From positions 1 through 64,000 of the forward strand of contig NZ_FQWE01000005.1 in assembly GCF_900129575.1 (NCBI RefSeq): 64,000 bases of DNA, given 5' to 3'. Below, in pieces: positions 17,746-26,622 of the stretch (within the stretch, counting starts at the first letter, position 1; every line of letters starts with the position of its first letter). Made by a program: the position numbers and the translations under genes. The notes below the pieces were generated by a model. It saw only the letters and a list, made by a program, of their open reading frames with translations. It was not told the origin of the DNA and did not search any database. The stretch comes from Flavobacterium segetis. Lineage in GTDB: Bacteria > Bacteroidota > Bacteroidia > Flavobacteriales > Flavobacteriaceae.

Positions 17746-18708
17746 ATGAAAACTAAAATAATACTTTTTGCTTTGCTGTTCACATTTGCAATGCAAGCAC
17801 AAACCAAAGTTTGGTTTGATACTGATTTGATGATTGGAATGCCTGATAAAACAGCTCGCGAAGTTGATGACGGCATTACCTTAATTATGGCATTAAAGCA
17901 ACCTCAAATTGAAATTGTTGGAATAAGCTCCATCACTTACGTAGATTATAGTTTCGATATCATACAGAAATTAGTAAAATGGCATCATGAAGGAGATGCA
18001 ATTCCAGTTTATAAAGGTTCACCTAAAGCCGATGATTTAGGTGTCGAGAACGATGCAACCAGAGCACTTTATCTAGCTTTAAAAAAAGAGAAGTTAATTA
18101 TTTTAGCCCTTGGCCCAATGACTAATATTGCGACGTTAATTCAGAATCATCCTGATATAATTCCACAAATTGAGAAAATTTCAATATGTGCAGCTAGAAC
18201 ACCAGGACTTTCTTTTAATCCTGGAAATGGAAAATTAAATGTATTTGATTATAATTATGAATTGGATAACGCATCTATGGATGTCCTTCTGAATTCAAGT
18301 ATTCCATTAGTTTTTGCAGGATATGAGCCTAGTTCTTACACTCATATTGGCAATATTGATCTCGCTAGTTTAGATCAAAACGAAGAAGCTGATAAATGGT
18401 TGTTTAATATTGTACAGCCTTGGATGGAAAAAAACGAGAAGTATTTTGGTGTTAGAGGATTTATACCTTTTGACTGCTCCACCTTGGGTGTGATTACCCA
18501 TCCTGAATATTTTACGTATTACAAAGACATTCCTATTAAAGTAAATTATAAAAAAAACGATGCGCTTGAAGTACAACCTAAAGTACCGTTTAAAAATTTT
18601 CTAGAAGTGTCTTATAAATATAAAACCAAAAAGAAAGTGGATTACGCCATCAGAGCGTTGCAAGGTTTCGAGGAAAAGATTTTAGAGACATTGAGTGTAA
18701 AAAACTAA
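17746..18708 (+). CDS. Exported nucleoside hydrolase (IunH family)
   Basis: A 320-aa protein with a signal peptide (MKTKIILFALLFTFAMQAQ). The calcium-binding motif of inosine-uridine hydrolases is split by an insertion: D25-T-D27 then D41-D42 (usual form DTDxGxDD). ALGPMTNIA and the late FIPFDCSTLG with the last Asp ligand also match. The family splits the N-glycosidic bond of ribonucleosides to base and ribose. Export to the periplasm sets it apart from cytosolic enzymes and fits feeding from an outer membrane receptor. It lies 4 bp after the MtnK-like gene and is cotranscribed. Confidence 0.85.
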   Translation: MKTKIILFALLFTFAMQAQTKVWFDTDLMIGMPDKTAREVDDGITLIMALKQPQIEIVGISSITYVDYSFDIIQKLVKWHHEGDAIPVYKGSPKADDLGVENDATRALYLALKKEKLIILALGPMTNIATLIQNHPDIIPQIEKISICAARTPGLSFNPGNGKLNVFDYNYELDNASMDVLLNSSIPLVFAGYEPSSYTHIGNIDLASLDQNEEADKWLFNIVQPWMEKNEKYFGVRGFIPFDCSTLGVITHPEYFTYYKDIPIKVNYKKNDALEVQPKVPFKNFLEVSYKYKTKKKVDYAIRALQGFEEKILETLSVKN

Positions 18709-18845
18709 CAAAACTTTAGGAATTGTTTTAAAACCAAATCTAGAAATCAGACGTATATTAATTTAGATTGAATTGCGGAGTACGCACAGCAAATAAATAA
18801 TTAAAAATCAATAGAATAGATTCTATAAAATAAAAACAATAAAAG

Positions 18846-19478
18846 ATGAAAATGAAATTACTAAGTTATGCCCTCGTGCTGTTTACAATTATTAGTTGTA
18901 GCGCACAAACTGAAAAATTGTCTTTAGTGCCTAAAAAAGGAAAGGCGGTAGCCGTTTTTGCATCTGGTTGTTTCTGGTGCACGGAGCACGTTTTCGAAGC
19001 AGTTGTTGGAGTAGATGAAGCAGTGTCAGGATACACAGGCGGGAATGTTAAAAACCCTACCTATGAATACGTAGGTTCAAACAGAACTGGACATGCAGAG
19101 TCAGTGGCTGTTTTTTATGACCCAAAAGTGGTTTCTTATAAAGAATTAGTAGCGGTATTTTTTGCATCGCAAGATCCGACAACTCCTAATCAACAAGGAC
19201 CAGACAAGGGTTCTTCTTATCGCTCTATTGCTTTTTATAAAAATCCTGCTGAGAAAAAAATTATAGAAGATAAGATTAAAGAGCTTACGACAAATAAAGT
19301 ATTTGTGGCTCCTATTGTAACAGAGGTGAAGCCAGTTGTGGATTTTTATGAAGCCGAATCCTATCATCAAGATTATGTAAAAAACAATCCCAATCAGCCG
19401 TATGTGAAAGGCGTTTCAATACCGAGATACAACAAGTTTAAAAAAACATACAAAGGAAAATTAAAACCTAAATCTTAA
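18846..19478 (+). CDS. msrA: Peptide methionine-S-sulfoxide reductase MsrA, lipoprotein
   Basis: A 210-aa protein. The N-terminus has a lipobox ending at C18 (TIISC), so it is anchored in the envelope. The active site is GCFWC with catalytic C42. YTGG, the HAESV block and the late YHQDYVKNNPNQPY are all typical. It repairs S-methionine sulfoxide in envelope proteins. msrB follows after 5 bp, and the two enzymes together cover both stereoisomers. Confidence 0.95.
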   Translation: MKMKLLSYALVLFTIISCSAQTEKLSLVPKKGKAVAVFASGCFWCTEHVFEAVVGVDEAVSGYTGGNVKNPTYEYVGSNRTGHAESVAVFYDPKVVSYKELVAVFFASQDPTTPNQQGPDKGSSYRSIAFYKNPAEKKIIEDKIKELTTNKVFVAPIVTEVKPVVDFYEAESYHQDYVKNNPNQPYVKGVSIPRYNKFKKTYKGKLKPKS

Positions 19479-19483
19479 TAATC

Positions 19484-20026
19484 ATGAAGCGATACCAACA
19501 ACTTTTAATACTGCCAGCTATAGCTTTTAGCTTTATGGCGTGTATGCAGTCCAACAAAAAAGATCAAGCAACTGTGGAATCAACAACCACAAAACAACAA
19601 CAGCCTATACTATCATTGACTGATACGTCATTGAAAAAAGTGGCTAAAACGGATGCCCAATGGAAAAAGGTACTTACAGACAATCAATATTATATCCTTC
19701 GTAAGCAAGGAACAGAACGACCTTTCCAGAATGAGTTTAATGACAATCATAAAAAAGGAAATTATTTCTGTGCTGCTTGTAAATTACCGTTGTTTTCGTC
19801 CAAAACAAAATTTAATTCAGGAACGGGGTGGCCTAGTTTTTATGCTCCAATAAATAATAATAGAGTTAAAGAAGTAGTAGACAAAAGCTTGGGAATGGTT
19901 CGTGGGGAAATAGTTTGTGCGCGTTGTGATGGTCATCTAGGACATCTTTTTGACGATGGACCTAATCCTACGGGATTGCGTTATTGCATGAATTCTGGAG
20001 CTATGTTATTTCAAGAATCAAAATAA
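19484..20026 (+). CDS. msrB: Peptide methionine-R-sulfoxide reductase MsrB, lipoprotein
   Basis: A 180-aa protein with a lipobox at C20 (SFMAC). The zinc ligands are two CxxC pairs, CAAC and CARC. GTGWPSF and the catalytic block RYCMNSGAMLF near the C-terminus are those of MsrB. It reduces R-methionine sulfoxide and is paired with msrA, which ends 5 bp upstream. The operon ends at the terminator at 20050-20090. Confidence 0.95.
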   Translation: MKRYQQLLILPAIAFSFMACMQSNKKDQATVESTTTKQQQPILSLTDTSLKKVAKTDAQWKKVLTDNQYYILRKQGTERPFQNEFNDNHKKGNYFCAACKLPLFSSKTKFNSGTGWPSFYAPINNNRVKEVVDKSLGMVRGEIVCARCDGHLGHLFDDGPNPTGLRYCMNSGAMLFQESK

Positions 20027-20049
20027 ATTATGGTTAATTATTTAGTTCA

Positions 20050-20090
20050 AAAAAAGGGCGTTTGTTTCAGTTGAAACAAACGCCTTTTTG
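20050..20090. terminator. Bidirectional terminator between msrB and the HAD gene
   Basis: Left arm AAAAAGGGCGTTTGTTTCA (20051-20069) and right arm TGAAACAAACGCCTTTTTG with a 2-base loop and one bulged G. It has A and T runs on either side, and the flanking genes are convergent. Confidence 0.9.
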
Positions 20091-20106
20091 AGTTATAGGA
20101 TGTATA

Positions 20107-20796
20107 CTATTTGTTATAAACAGCAACTAATTGTTCTGCCATTGCTAAAATATCTTTCGCTTCAAAATCAGGTTTGTTGGACAAAGTATATACAGATTGT
20201 CCTTCACGCGCTATAAAACAAGTCTTTAAACCTGCATGCGAAGCACCGGCTAAATCCCAACCATGTGCCGCAATCATCAGCATATCCTTAGGTTGTACGG
20301 CTAGTTCTTTTGCTGCCCATAAATAGGTTGCTGCTTCTGGTTTGTATTTTTTAAGACTATCAATACTCAATGCCTGTTCAAAGTAATCAGTCAAATTTGA
20401 ATTGATTAATTGCTGCTTTAGTGCATGCGGTGGCGAATTAGTCAAGGTGATTAATCTAAAACCATGATCTTTTAAGAGCTTCAGACCTTTCTCTACATCA
20501 GGGTAGGCTTGTAAGGTTTGGATTTTTGAAAGGGTCGCTTTAATTTCATCTTCACTAACTTTTATATGCAGGGACGTGGCCGCCATAGACAAGGTTGCTG
20601 CAGCAATTGTCCCAAAATCATCATACGTATCAATGCTATTTGAAACAATGGAGTAGTGCAATAACATACCAAACCAAATTCTAAATCCCTGCTCATTATC
20701 AAGGAGCGCATTTACCGATTTTTTTAAAGGAGTCATGTCGAGTAAAGTTTCGTTTACATCGAAGACGAGGACCGGTTTATTTTTGTGTGAATTCAT
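20107..20796 (-). CDS. Haloacid dehalogenase type II (HAD superfamily)
   Basis: A 229-aa HAD hydrolase. The nucleophile motif is FDVNETLLD with D13. Motif II is TLTNSPPH, and the late block MLMIAAHGWDLAGASHAGLKT is close to that of (S)-2-haloacid dehalogenases. It removes halogen from 2-haloacids or may act as a phosphatase; substrate cannot be fixed. It is the last gene of the operon that begins at 29515, 14 bp after the GH113-like gene. Confidence 0.85.
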   Translation of the reverse strand: MNSHKNKPVLVFDVNETLLDMTPLKKSVNALLDNEQGFRIWFGMLLHYSIVSNSIDTYDDFGTIAAATLSMAATSLHIKVSEDEIKATLSKIQTLQAYPDVEKGLKLLKDHGFRLITLTNSPPHALKQQLINSNLTDYFEQALSIDSLKKYKPEAATYLWAAKELAVQPKDMLMIAAHGWDLAGASHAGLKTCFIAREGQSVYTLSNKPDFEAKDILAMAEQLVAVYNK

Positions 20797-20810
20797 TTTA
20801 TTATTTTAAA

Positions 20811-21845
20811 TTATTGGTACCATTTTTTAATAGTTTCAAGTGCAGGTTTTTCCTGTGGTGTGTAATCAATGCTATTTTTTGCCTCTTTATGATACGCATC
20901 AGCATACCATTTCCAGGCAAATCCGCCCGCAAACCACTTCTTTTGCGTTAAGGTTTGAAACAAGGATTCGTAGGCATTGGCTTGCGCCAAATTATTAATT
21001 CCACTTTGATTTTCTTTCCAAGGTTCTTTGGCTGCTTGGTCGGAATTACGATAACCAAATTCTGTAAAGAGTATTTTCTTGTTGGTTTTAGCTTGTAGCT
21101 TTTCCATTTTTAGGATGTGTTGCTGCCAAGCTTCATTAAGATCAGCAACTGCGGGTGTTGTGGCATCAGATAAAGGAAAATACGCATCGATCCCGATGTA
21201 ATCCAACTCATTCCAGAAAGGTACTTTATCAAAATCATCCCAGTTTGCGGCGTAAGTTAATTTCCCAGTGTAGATTTTTTTAATTTTCTGGATTAATTGC
21301 GACCAATATTCGGGTCTTTTGGCCACTGAATTTCCTAGTTCGGTACCAAAACAAAATACTTCTATTTTTTCTTGCTGGGCTAATTGAGCAAAATCAAGAA
21401 TGTATTTTTCATAATCATCTTCCCATTTTTTCCATTCTTTTTCAGTCGAGAAGTCTAAATTACCAGTGTAGAGTCCGTTTTTAATCCAAAGATGAGGTTT
21501 TAACATAATCTTCAGCTGATAATTATGTGATTTTTTAATCATTTCTGTAATACCTGCTGTTGTTTCTCCCCACCACTGCCGATTATGGTTGTAGGAAACT
21601 GAAACATCGTTCAGATTAACAAATGCATATGGTATTAGTGAAATATAATTTACATTATTTTCTATTAAGGCTTTGAAAGTTTCATTTTTCACTTCCTTTA
21701 TTGGAGCAACTAAATTCATTCCTTTGTATTCCAGTTTTAGTTTGGAGTCATGAAATGGTTTATTTAGGCTTATATAAATAGAAAACAATAATGCTAAAAG
21801 AGGTACTCCAATACAAAGATTTAATATTATTTTTTTAAATTTCAT
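20811..21845 (-). CDS. GH113-like glycoside hydrolase (TIM barrel), membrane-anchored
   Basis: 344 aa from the ATG at 21845, which gives a clean N-terminal anchor (KKIILNLCIGVPLLALLFSIY). A longer frame to 21875 adds no useful sequence. The barrel shows the GH113 pattern: KGMNLVAPIKEV, an arginine-poor WWGETTAGI segment, MLKPHLWI, FCFGTELG (acid/base Glu) and ILFTEFGYRN (nucleophile Glu). GH113 enzymes cut beta-mannans. It follows the GT-C gene by 64 bp in an operon with a cellulose-synthase-like enzyme, so it may edit the polymer made by the same operon. Confidence 0.72.
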   Translation of the reverse strand: MKFKKIILNLCIGVPLLALLFSIYISLNKPFHDSKLKLEYKGMNLVAPIKEVKNETFKALIENNVNYISLIPYAFVNLNDVSVSYNHNRQWWGETTAGITEMIKKSHNYQLKIMLKPHLWIKNGLYTGNLDFSTEKEWKKWEDDYEKYILDFAQLAQQEKIEVFCFGTELGNSVAKRPEYWSQLIQKIKKIYTGKLTYAANWDDFDKVPFWNELDYIGIDAYFPLSDATTPAVADLNEAWQQHILKMEKLQAKTNKKILFTEFGYRNSDQAAKEPWKENQSGINNLAQANAYESLFQTLTQKKWFAGGFAWKWYADAYHKEAKNSIDYTPQEKPALETIKKWYQ

Positions 21846-21909
21846 AATCTTTAATTCTAAAAGTAAAGTTATCAAACGAGACCTAGTTTAGTTTAGCATT
21901 TGTAAATTA

Positions 21910-23253
21910 TTAGTTCTCCATCAAACGATCTCTGTTACTGATATTAGTAAATTTTTCATAAAAAAGTAAAATAAAAACAGAGATATACTCGATACCAATC
22001 AACCAAAAGTTTTCTGAAAATTTTACTCCACTATAAGCGCTATAACTAAGAATAATTGTGAAGCTCCATAGAAAAGGATATTTATGAGATGTAAAGATCG
22101 CGAGCAAAACAAGGTTTATAACATACCAAGGATGAACTGTAGTTGCAGTAAAAAAGTAAACGGTTACCACTAATAACATACTATTAAACAAAGGAATACT
22201 AAACTTATTGTTTTCTTTAAAGCTTTGAAAAACAATATATAAAATGATGAATACCGGAATTATTTTTCCTACTGTGTGGATTGTATTATATCCTTTTATC
22301 CAAAAACCAATTTCTCGAATAATGTAATAAATGCTTGCATTAAATTCAAAATTTGTAAACCACAAACCTATAGTCTCACTATAATTGTAAAGTAACTCCT
22401 TAGAAAGAAATGGTAAAAACAGGATAATATTAACTCCAATAACTATTGTGTAAAAAGAAATTGCTTTTAGCCATCCTAATTTCTTTAAAAATAAGGGTAA
22501 GAGCAATAATGGTAATAATTTAACAGAGATTGAAAACCCTAAAATTACAGCTACTAATTTCCATTGTTGTTTTTCTAATAAATACATTGCCCAGATAAAA
22601 AAGAAGAGCATAACTCCCTCAAAATGTAAATTTCCTGTTAGCTCCATTATTACTAATGGATTCAAAACATACCAAAAAATACGATGTTTTTCCAAGCCCA
22701 AACTTTCTAACAATTTTCCGCCAAAATACATTGTTCCTAAATCGGCTGTGGCAATAATCAGGCGCATTGCAACAACTGTACTTGCTATGGATTTTAAACC
22801 TAAAAAGCTGGCTATTGTAAAAAATAGCTGGTTTAGGGGTGGATAATTAGAATAATGTTGTGCACTCAAACTGCCCATTCCTTCATACAGTTTTTGAGCA
22901 TTTGGGATAGTAAAGTTCTCTTGTTTAATGAGATCTTGAGGGAGATGTAAATAAGGACTTATATTTTGTAATATAAGATTGCCATCCCATATAAAACGGA
23001 AATAATCTTGCGATAAGTTAGGTAAAGCAACTAAAAAAAGTAATCGCAACAATACTGAAGCACTAATTAGAAAAATAAAATTATCCTTTTGGAAACTAAG
23101 AATTTGATAAAAGCAAACGAACAAAAGAGTAAAAGAAACTACTAAATTTATAAAATCACTTCGTTTTAAAAAATAAGCTATGTAAAAGTAAATCAATACA
23201 CTTAGTAAAAGAAAGGCGTAAGACTTGGTGCTATTTGAATTCACAAAACTCAT
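21910..23253 (-). CDS. GT-C fold polytopic glycosyltransferase (mannosyltransferase-like)
   Basis: A 447-aa membrane protein with about eleven hydrophobic segments. The first large loop has [15 protein letters not shown] and [10 protein letters not shown], both typical of GT-C enzymes that use polyprenyl-phosphate sugars (GT87/MptB-like). Its start overlaps the preceding gene by 4 bp (ATGA), so translation is coupled. The DPM-like GT2 two genes upstream could supply polyprenyl-phosphate-sugar as donor. The particular sugar is not readable from sequence. Confidence 0.75.
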   Translation of the reverse strand: MSFVNSNSTKSYAFLLLSVLIYFYIAYFLKRSDFINLVVSFTLLFVCFYQILSFQKDNFIFLISASVLLRLLFLVALPNLSQDYFRFIWDGNLILQNISPYLHLPQDLIKQENFTIPNAQKLYEGMGSLSAQHYSNYPPLNQLFFTIASFLGLKSIASTVVAMRLIIATADLGTMYFGGKLLESLGLEKHRIFWYVLNPLVIMELTGNLHFEGVMLFFFIWAMYLLEKQQWKLVAVILGFSISVKLLPLLLLPLFLKKLGWLKAISFYTIVIGVNIILFLPFLSKELLYNYSETIGLWFTNFEFNASIYYIIREIGFWIKGYNTIHTVGKIIPVFIILYIVFQSFKENNKFSIPLFNSMLLVVTVYFFTATTVHPWYVINLVLLAIFTSHKYPFLWSFTIILSYSAYSGVKFSENFWLIGIEYISVFILLFYEKFTNISNRDRLMEN

Positions 23254-24731
23254 CTATTTGTTTGCACTGATTTTACAAATACAAAAGTAAAACCAAGGAA
23301 TAACATTAAATGTAATGCAAGTAAACTATAATCTTTTAAGATAAATGCGCTGTAAATAGCAAACAAAAAATAAATAACTAGTGTTCCTTCAACAAAAATA
23401 TTTTTTGAAATAGTCTTTGTTAAGTAAGTATTTTGCTTCCATTTTTCTTTAAGTCCTTCAATATTAAGTTTTGGAGTTCTAACAAATTCACTTTTTTTAC
23501 CCCATAAACCTTCTAGGACGGCTACGGTATTATGGAATGAGAACCCCATTGCAATAGTATAGAATGTCATGAATAAGGAAATATATTTTAAAAAATTTTT
23601 AAAACCACCACCATGAATACTTTTGTAGGTTGTCCAATAGCTGATAAAAAATAGAATAGATGTAATGATAAAAAATATTAATATGTCAAATACTTTTTCA
23701 AATACAGGAAACTGATTTTTTATATAAAGCATTGGTACACTTAGCATAGCCATTGTAAAAATCGCTAAAAACATGGTACTATTTAATAAATGTAAAATGC
23801 CGTGTGCTTTAGTCTTAAATCCAATAGATTTTGACTCAATTACTCTACTTGCATTCTTACTAAAATTTTCAGCTCCTCCTTTATTCCATCTAAATTGTTG
23901 CGAACGAGCAGCACTTATTATTGCTGGAAGTTCCGCAGGTGTAACAACATTTTCTAAGTACTTAAACTCCCATTTCTTTAGTTGTGCTCTATAGCTTAAA
24001 TCGAGATCCTCAGTTAGTGTATCGCTTTCCCAATTACCAGCATCGATTATACATTCTTTCCTCCAAACGCCCGCCGTACCGTTAAAATTTATAAAATGTA
24101 ATTTTGAATTTCTACCAACCTGTTCTAAAGTAAAGTGAGCATCTAATGCAAAGGCCTGAATTTTAGTTAATATTGAATAATCACGATTTAAATGTCCCCA
24201 GCGCGTTTGAACAACTCCGATTTTAGGATTTTTAAAATATGGTATTGTTTGATAAAGCCAATCTTTTTGTGGGACAAAATCAGCATCGAAAATAGCAATA
24301 AAATCACCTTTTGCAATTATCAAACCTTCTTTTAAGGCACCAGCTTTGTATCCTTTTCTATCGCTTCTTTTAATATGTTTTATGTCAATTCCTGTCTCGG
24401 CAATTTTTGATATTAGAGCTGCAGTTTCTATAATGCTATCGTCTGTGCTGTCGTCTAAAACTTGTATTTCTAAAAGTGTTCTTGGATAATCTATTTTAGA
24501 AATTGTATTCAATAATCTCTTAATTACGTATTTTTCATTGTAAATAGGAAGCTGGATAGTTACATAAGGAATATCTTTTTGTATGGATAGATCAAATTTT
24601 ATAGATTGATCCTCAATCTTTTTACTCTTTAAATAATTTAAAAGCAAATTGAATTGGGCTAAACTATAAAAAAATAATAGAAAGATTGCGATGCTGTATA
24701 ATATTACAACAAAATAAGAAAGTAGTAGCAT
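23250..24731 (-). CDS. Cellulose-synthase-like processive GT2 glycosyltransferase
   Basis: A 493-aa protein. One N-terminal membrane segment is followed by a GT-A domain with [26 protein letters not shown] (DXD), [10 protein letters not shown] (TED) and [12 protein letters not shown] (Q-x2-RW). Four to five membrane segments then follow. These motifs mark processive beta-glycan synthases of the CesA/CslA group. There is no PilZ domain, so no direct c-di-GMP control is expected. The product could be beta-glucan or beta-mannan; the downstream GH113-like gene makes mannan the more interesting choice. Confidence 0.85.
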   Translation of the reverse strand: MLLLSYFVVILYSIAIFLLFFYSLAQFNLLLNYLKSKKIEDQSIKFDLSIQKDIPYVTIQLPIYNEKYVIKRLLNTISKIDYPRTLLEIQVLDDSTDDSIIETAALISKIAETGIDIKHIKRSDRKGYKAGALKEGLIIAKGDFIAIFDADFVPQKDWLYQTIPYFKNPKIGVVQTRWGHLNRDYSILTKIQAFALDAHFTLEQVGRNSKLHFINFNGTAGVWRKECIIDAGNWESDTLTEDLDLSYRAQLKKWEFKYLENVVTPAELPAIISAARSQQFRWNKGGAENFSKNASRVIESKSIGFKTKAHGILHLLNSTMFLAIFTMAMLSVPMLYIKNQFPVFEKVFDILIFFIITSILFFISYWTTYKSIHGGGFKNFLKYISLFMTFYTIAMGFSFHNTVAVLEGLWGKKSEFVRTPKLNIEGLKEKWKQNTYLTKTISKNIFVEGTLVIYFLFAIYSAFILKDYSLLALHLMLFLGFTFVFVKSVQTNR

Positions 24732-24759
24732 GTTTTTATTTTACCAATTGCGGAGGACT

Positions 24760-25449
24760 TTATTTAATTGTATACTTAAAAATCCATCCTATTATTTTTA
24801 CTCCTGCCATAATTGTTCCTTTGACAGTACCTGAAACTTTTGAAATACCTATTCTATTTTTATAACGAACAGGAATTTCTAGATAGGTCATTTTTTGCTT
24901 CAAAACTTTAAGTTGCATTTCAACTGTCCAACCGTACGTTTTGTCTTCCATTTTTAACGCTACTAATTTAGAATATTTTATAGCCCTAAATGGACCTAAA
25001 TCAGTGTAAGTAGCATTAAAAAAGAGTTTCATTAGGGATGTAGCCAACCAATTTCCAAAAATTTGCTGAGTGGTCATTGAATATTTTTCACGCAATTTCC
25101 TTACTCTTGCGCCTATAACAAAATCAATATTATTCTCTATGATGGGAGTGGTAAGTTTAATCAATTCTTCAGGATAATCTGAATAATCACCATCAAGAAA
25201 AACTACTATTTCAGGTTTAATGACTTGTTTTGAAATGTAATCAAGACCTTTCAAGCAGGCATATCCGTAACCCATTTTGTTTTCTGTAAGAACGGTAGCC
25301 CCAGCTTTTTGCGCTACTGCTACTGTATTATCAGTGGAATTATTACTAATTACAATAATTTCAGAGACAAAACTTGGGATTTCACTTATGACATTCCCTA
25401 TCGCTTTTTCTTCATTATAAGCGGGAATAATTACTTTAATTATATTCAT
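24760..25449 (-). CDS. GT2 glycosyltransferase, polyprenyl-phosphate mannose synthase-like
   Basis: 229 aa from the ATG at 25449. The longer frame would overlap the upstream gene and lacks homology-like features. The GT2 motifs are IIPAYNEEKAIG, ISNNSTDNT and FLDGDYSDYP (DXD). A family-typical ARVRKLREK and YTDLGPFRAI follow. There is no large membrane domain at the C-terminus, only a weak hydrophobic helix. It probably transfers a sugar from a nucleotide to a lipid phosphate and feeds the GT-C enzyme downstream. It lies 10 bp after the YwqK-like gene. Confidence 0.82.
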   Translation of the reverse strand: MNIIKVIIPAYNEEKAIGNVISEIPSFVSEIIVISNNSTDNTVAVAQKAGATVLTENKMGYGYACLKGLDYISKQVIKPEIVVFLDGDYSDYPEELIKLTTPIIENNIDFVIGARVRKLREKYSMTTQQIFGNWLATSLMKLFFNATYTDLGPFRAIKYSKLVALKMEDKTYGWTVEMQLKVLKQKMTYLEIPVRYKNRIGISKVSGTVKGTIMAGVKIIGWIFKYTIK

Positions 25450-25459
25450 TATCTGTTTA

Positions 25460-25849
25460 TCAAGGATTGTCCCTCTGATAACTAGAGATCGAATTCCATT
25501 CATTCATTTTTATTCCTGCGTTATATCTAGCAGCTTTTACTATTTTTCCATTCGCATAAAAAATGCAAAGTCCTTCAGGTAGATTATTTCTATATTCAAT
25601 TTTTTTTTGGATTTTACCTATATTATTATAGATTAACCACCATTTTGCTTTTTTATCGTCTAAATAATGACCTTCTTCTTTTTTTATGCCATTTCCGTAA
25701 TAATAAAACCAATAGTCTACTTTTTTATTATCAGACATCCATCCTTCTGATTTTAAATTTCCGTTATCATAAAAATTTTTAAAATAGGTTTTTTGACCAG
25801 AAACTGGCAAAACATAAAAGAAAATTAATATGAAAATAGTTTTAATCAT
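25460..25849 (-). CDS. YwqK/MORN-2 repeat exported protein
   Basis: A 129-aa protein with a signal peptide (MIKTIFILIFFYVLPVSGQ). About four MORN-2 type repeats, such as YDNGNLKSEGWM and YGNGIKKEEGHYLDDKK, follow. These repeats are common in secreted Bacteroidota proteins and have no fixed function; despite the antitoxin name used for YwqK, no toxin gene is near. It sits between the DUF547 gene (42 bp upstream) and the GT2 gene (10 bp downstream). Confidence 0.8.
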   Translation of the reverse strand: MIKTIFILIFFYVLPVSGQKTYFKNFYDNGNLKSEGWMSDNKKVDYWFYYYGNGIKKEEGHYLDDKKAKWWLIYNNIGKIQKKIEYRNNLPEGLCIFYANGKIVKAARYNAGIKMNEWNSISSYQRDNP

Positions 25850-25891
25850 TTTTTATTTTTAAGTATAGCAGAGGTCTATTGTTTTTAAATA

Positions 25892-26611
25892 TTATTTTTG
25901 ATTTAATGACCAGTCAAAATCGTACGTTTTTACGGTCAGGGTATTATCGATCTTTTTTTCTAAGAATAAGTTTATAAAATCAATTTCATTAAAATAATTG
26001 ACTGCAAAATCTTTTTTATACCATTCAAATATTTTAGGCAAATGAATTAGATTAATGCTCTTTTTAACTATAAAGTAGTCCTTAGAATTTATCACTAATT
26101 TAGCTTGATTTTTAATTTGATCATCAATTGTAGATGGAATGTAGGCTGTATTTAGTAAAGGAGCTCCACCATTTGCACCGCTAGACAATGTGAAATGGAC
26201 TGCAGGATCAAAGAATAAATCTCTTAAAATGACATTTTCAATATCATCAAGCGTTAAATCTTGATTACCTACAACGAAACTACTACCTTTAAAAAAACCT
26301 GGAATTTTTTCTACTGAGGCAATAGGGTAAACATCAATCACACCCTTTATAACTTGCAGATTATAAACATTAATCCAAAAAGCTTTTGCAACTTTTTTAT
26401 CGCTAAACTTAGTATCTAGTTTTGCTGTATTGCTTAAAATATAAATTAGTTCACCTGGACTTTTTTTGATTGTTGCGTAATCTACTTTACCTTCTTCAGT
26501 TACGTTTTTCTTTAAAAACTCAGTTGTTTGCTCAAAAAATTGCTCAATTGTTTGAGCTTGGGAAAATAAGGGTAATGCCAAAAAACAAAGTGCCAAAATA
26601 ATTTTTTTCAT
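25892..26611 (-). CDS. DUF547 exported protein (first paralogue)
   Basis: A 239-aa protein with a signal peptide (MKKIILALCFLALPLFSQAQ). DUF547 features are FWINVYNLQVI, DLTLDDIENVILRDLFFDP, HFTLSSGANGGAPLLNTAY and IFEWYKKDF. In the paralogue at 32668 the same block reads CASFSCPNLL; here the cysteines are replaced (SGANGGAPLL), so any cysteine-based activity is lost in this copy. It lies 11 bp after the Fe-S protein gene. The function of the family is not known. Confidence 0.85.
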   Translation of the reverse strand: MKKIILALCFLALPLFSQAQTIEQFFEQTTEFLKKNVTEEGKVDYATIKKSPGELIYILSNTAKLDTKFSDKKVAKAFWINVYNLQVIKGVIDVYPIASVEKIPGFFKGSSFVVGNQDLTLDDIENVILRDLFFDPAVHFTLSSGANGGAPLLNTAYIPSTIDDQIKNQAKLVINSKDYFIVKKSINLIHLPKIFEWYKKDFAVNYFNEIDFINLFLEKKIDNTLTVKTYDFDWSLNQK

Positions 26612-26622
26612 TTTAAAAATTT

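Noticed and set aside
25460..25849. Toxin-antitoxin system suggested by the YwqK name
   Set aside because: No toxin gene is adjacent; the neighbours are DUF547 and glycosyltransferase genes, and MORN-2 repeats alone do not show antitoxin function.
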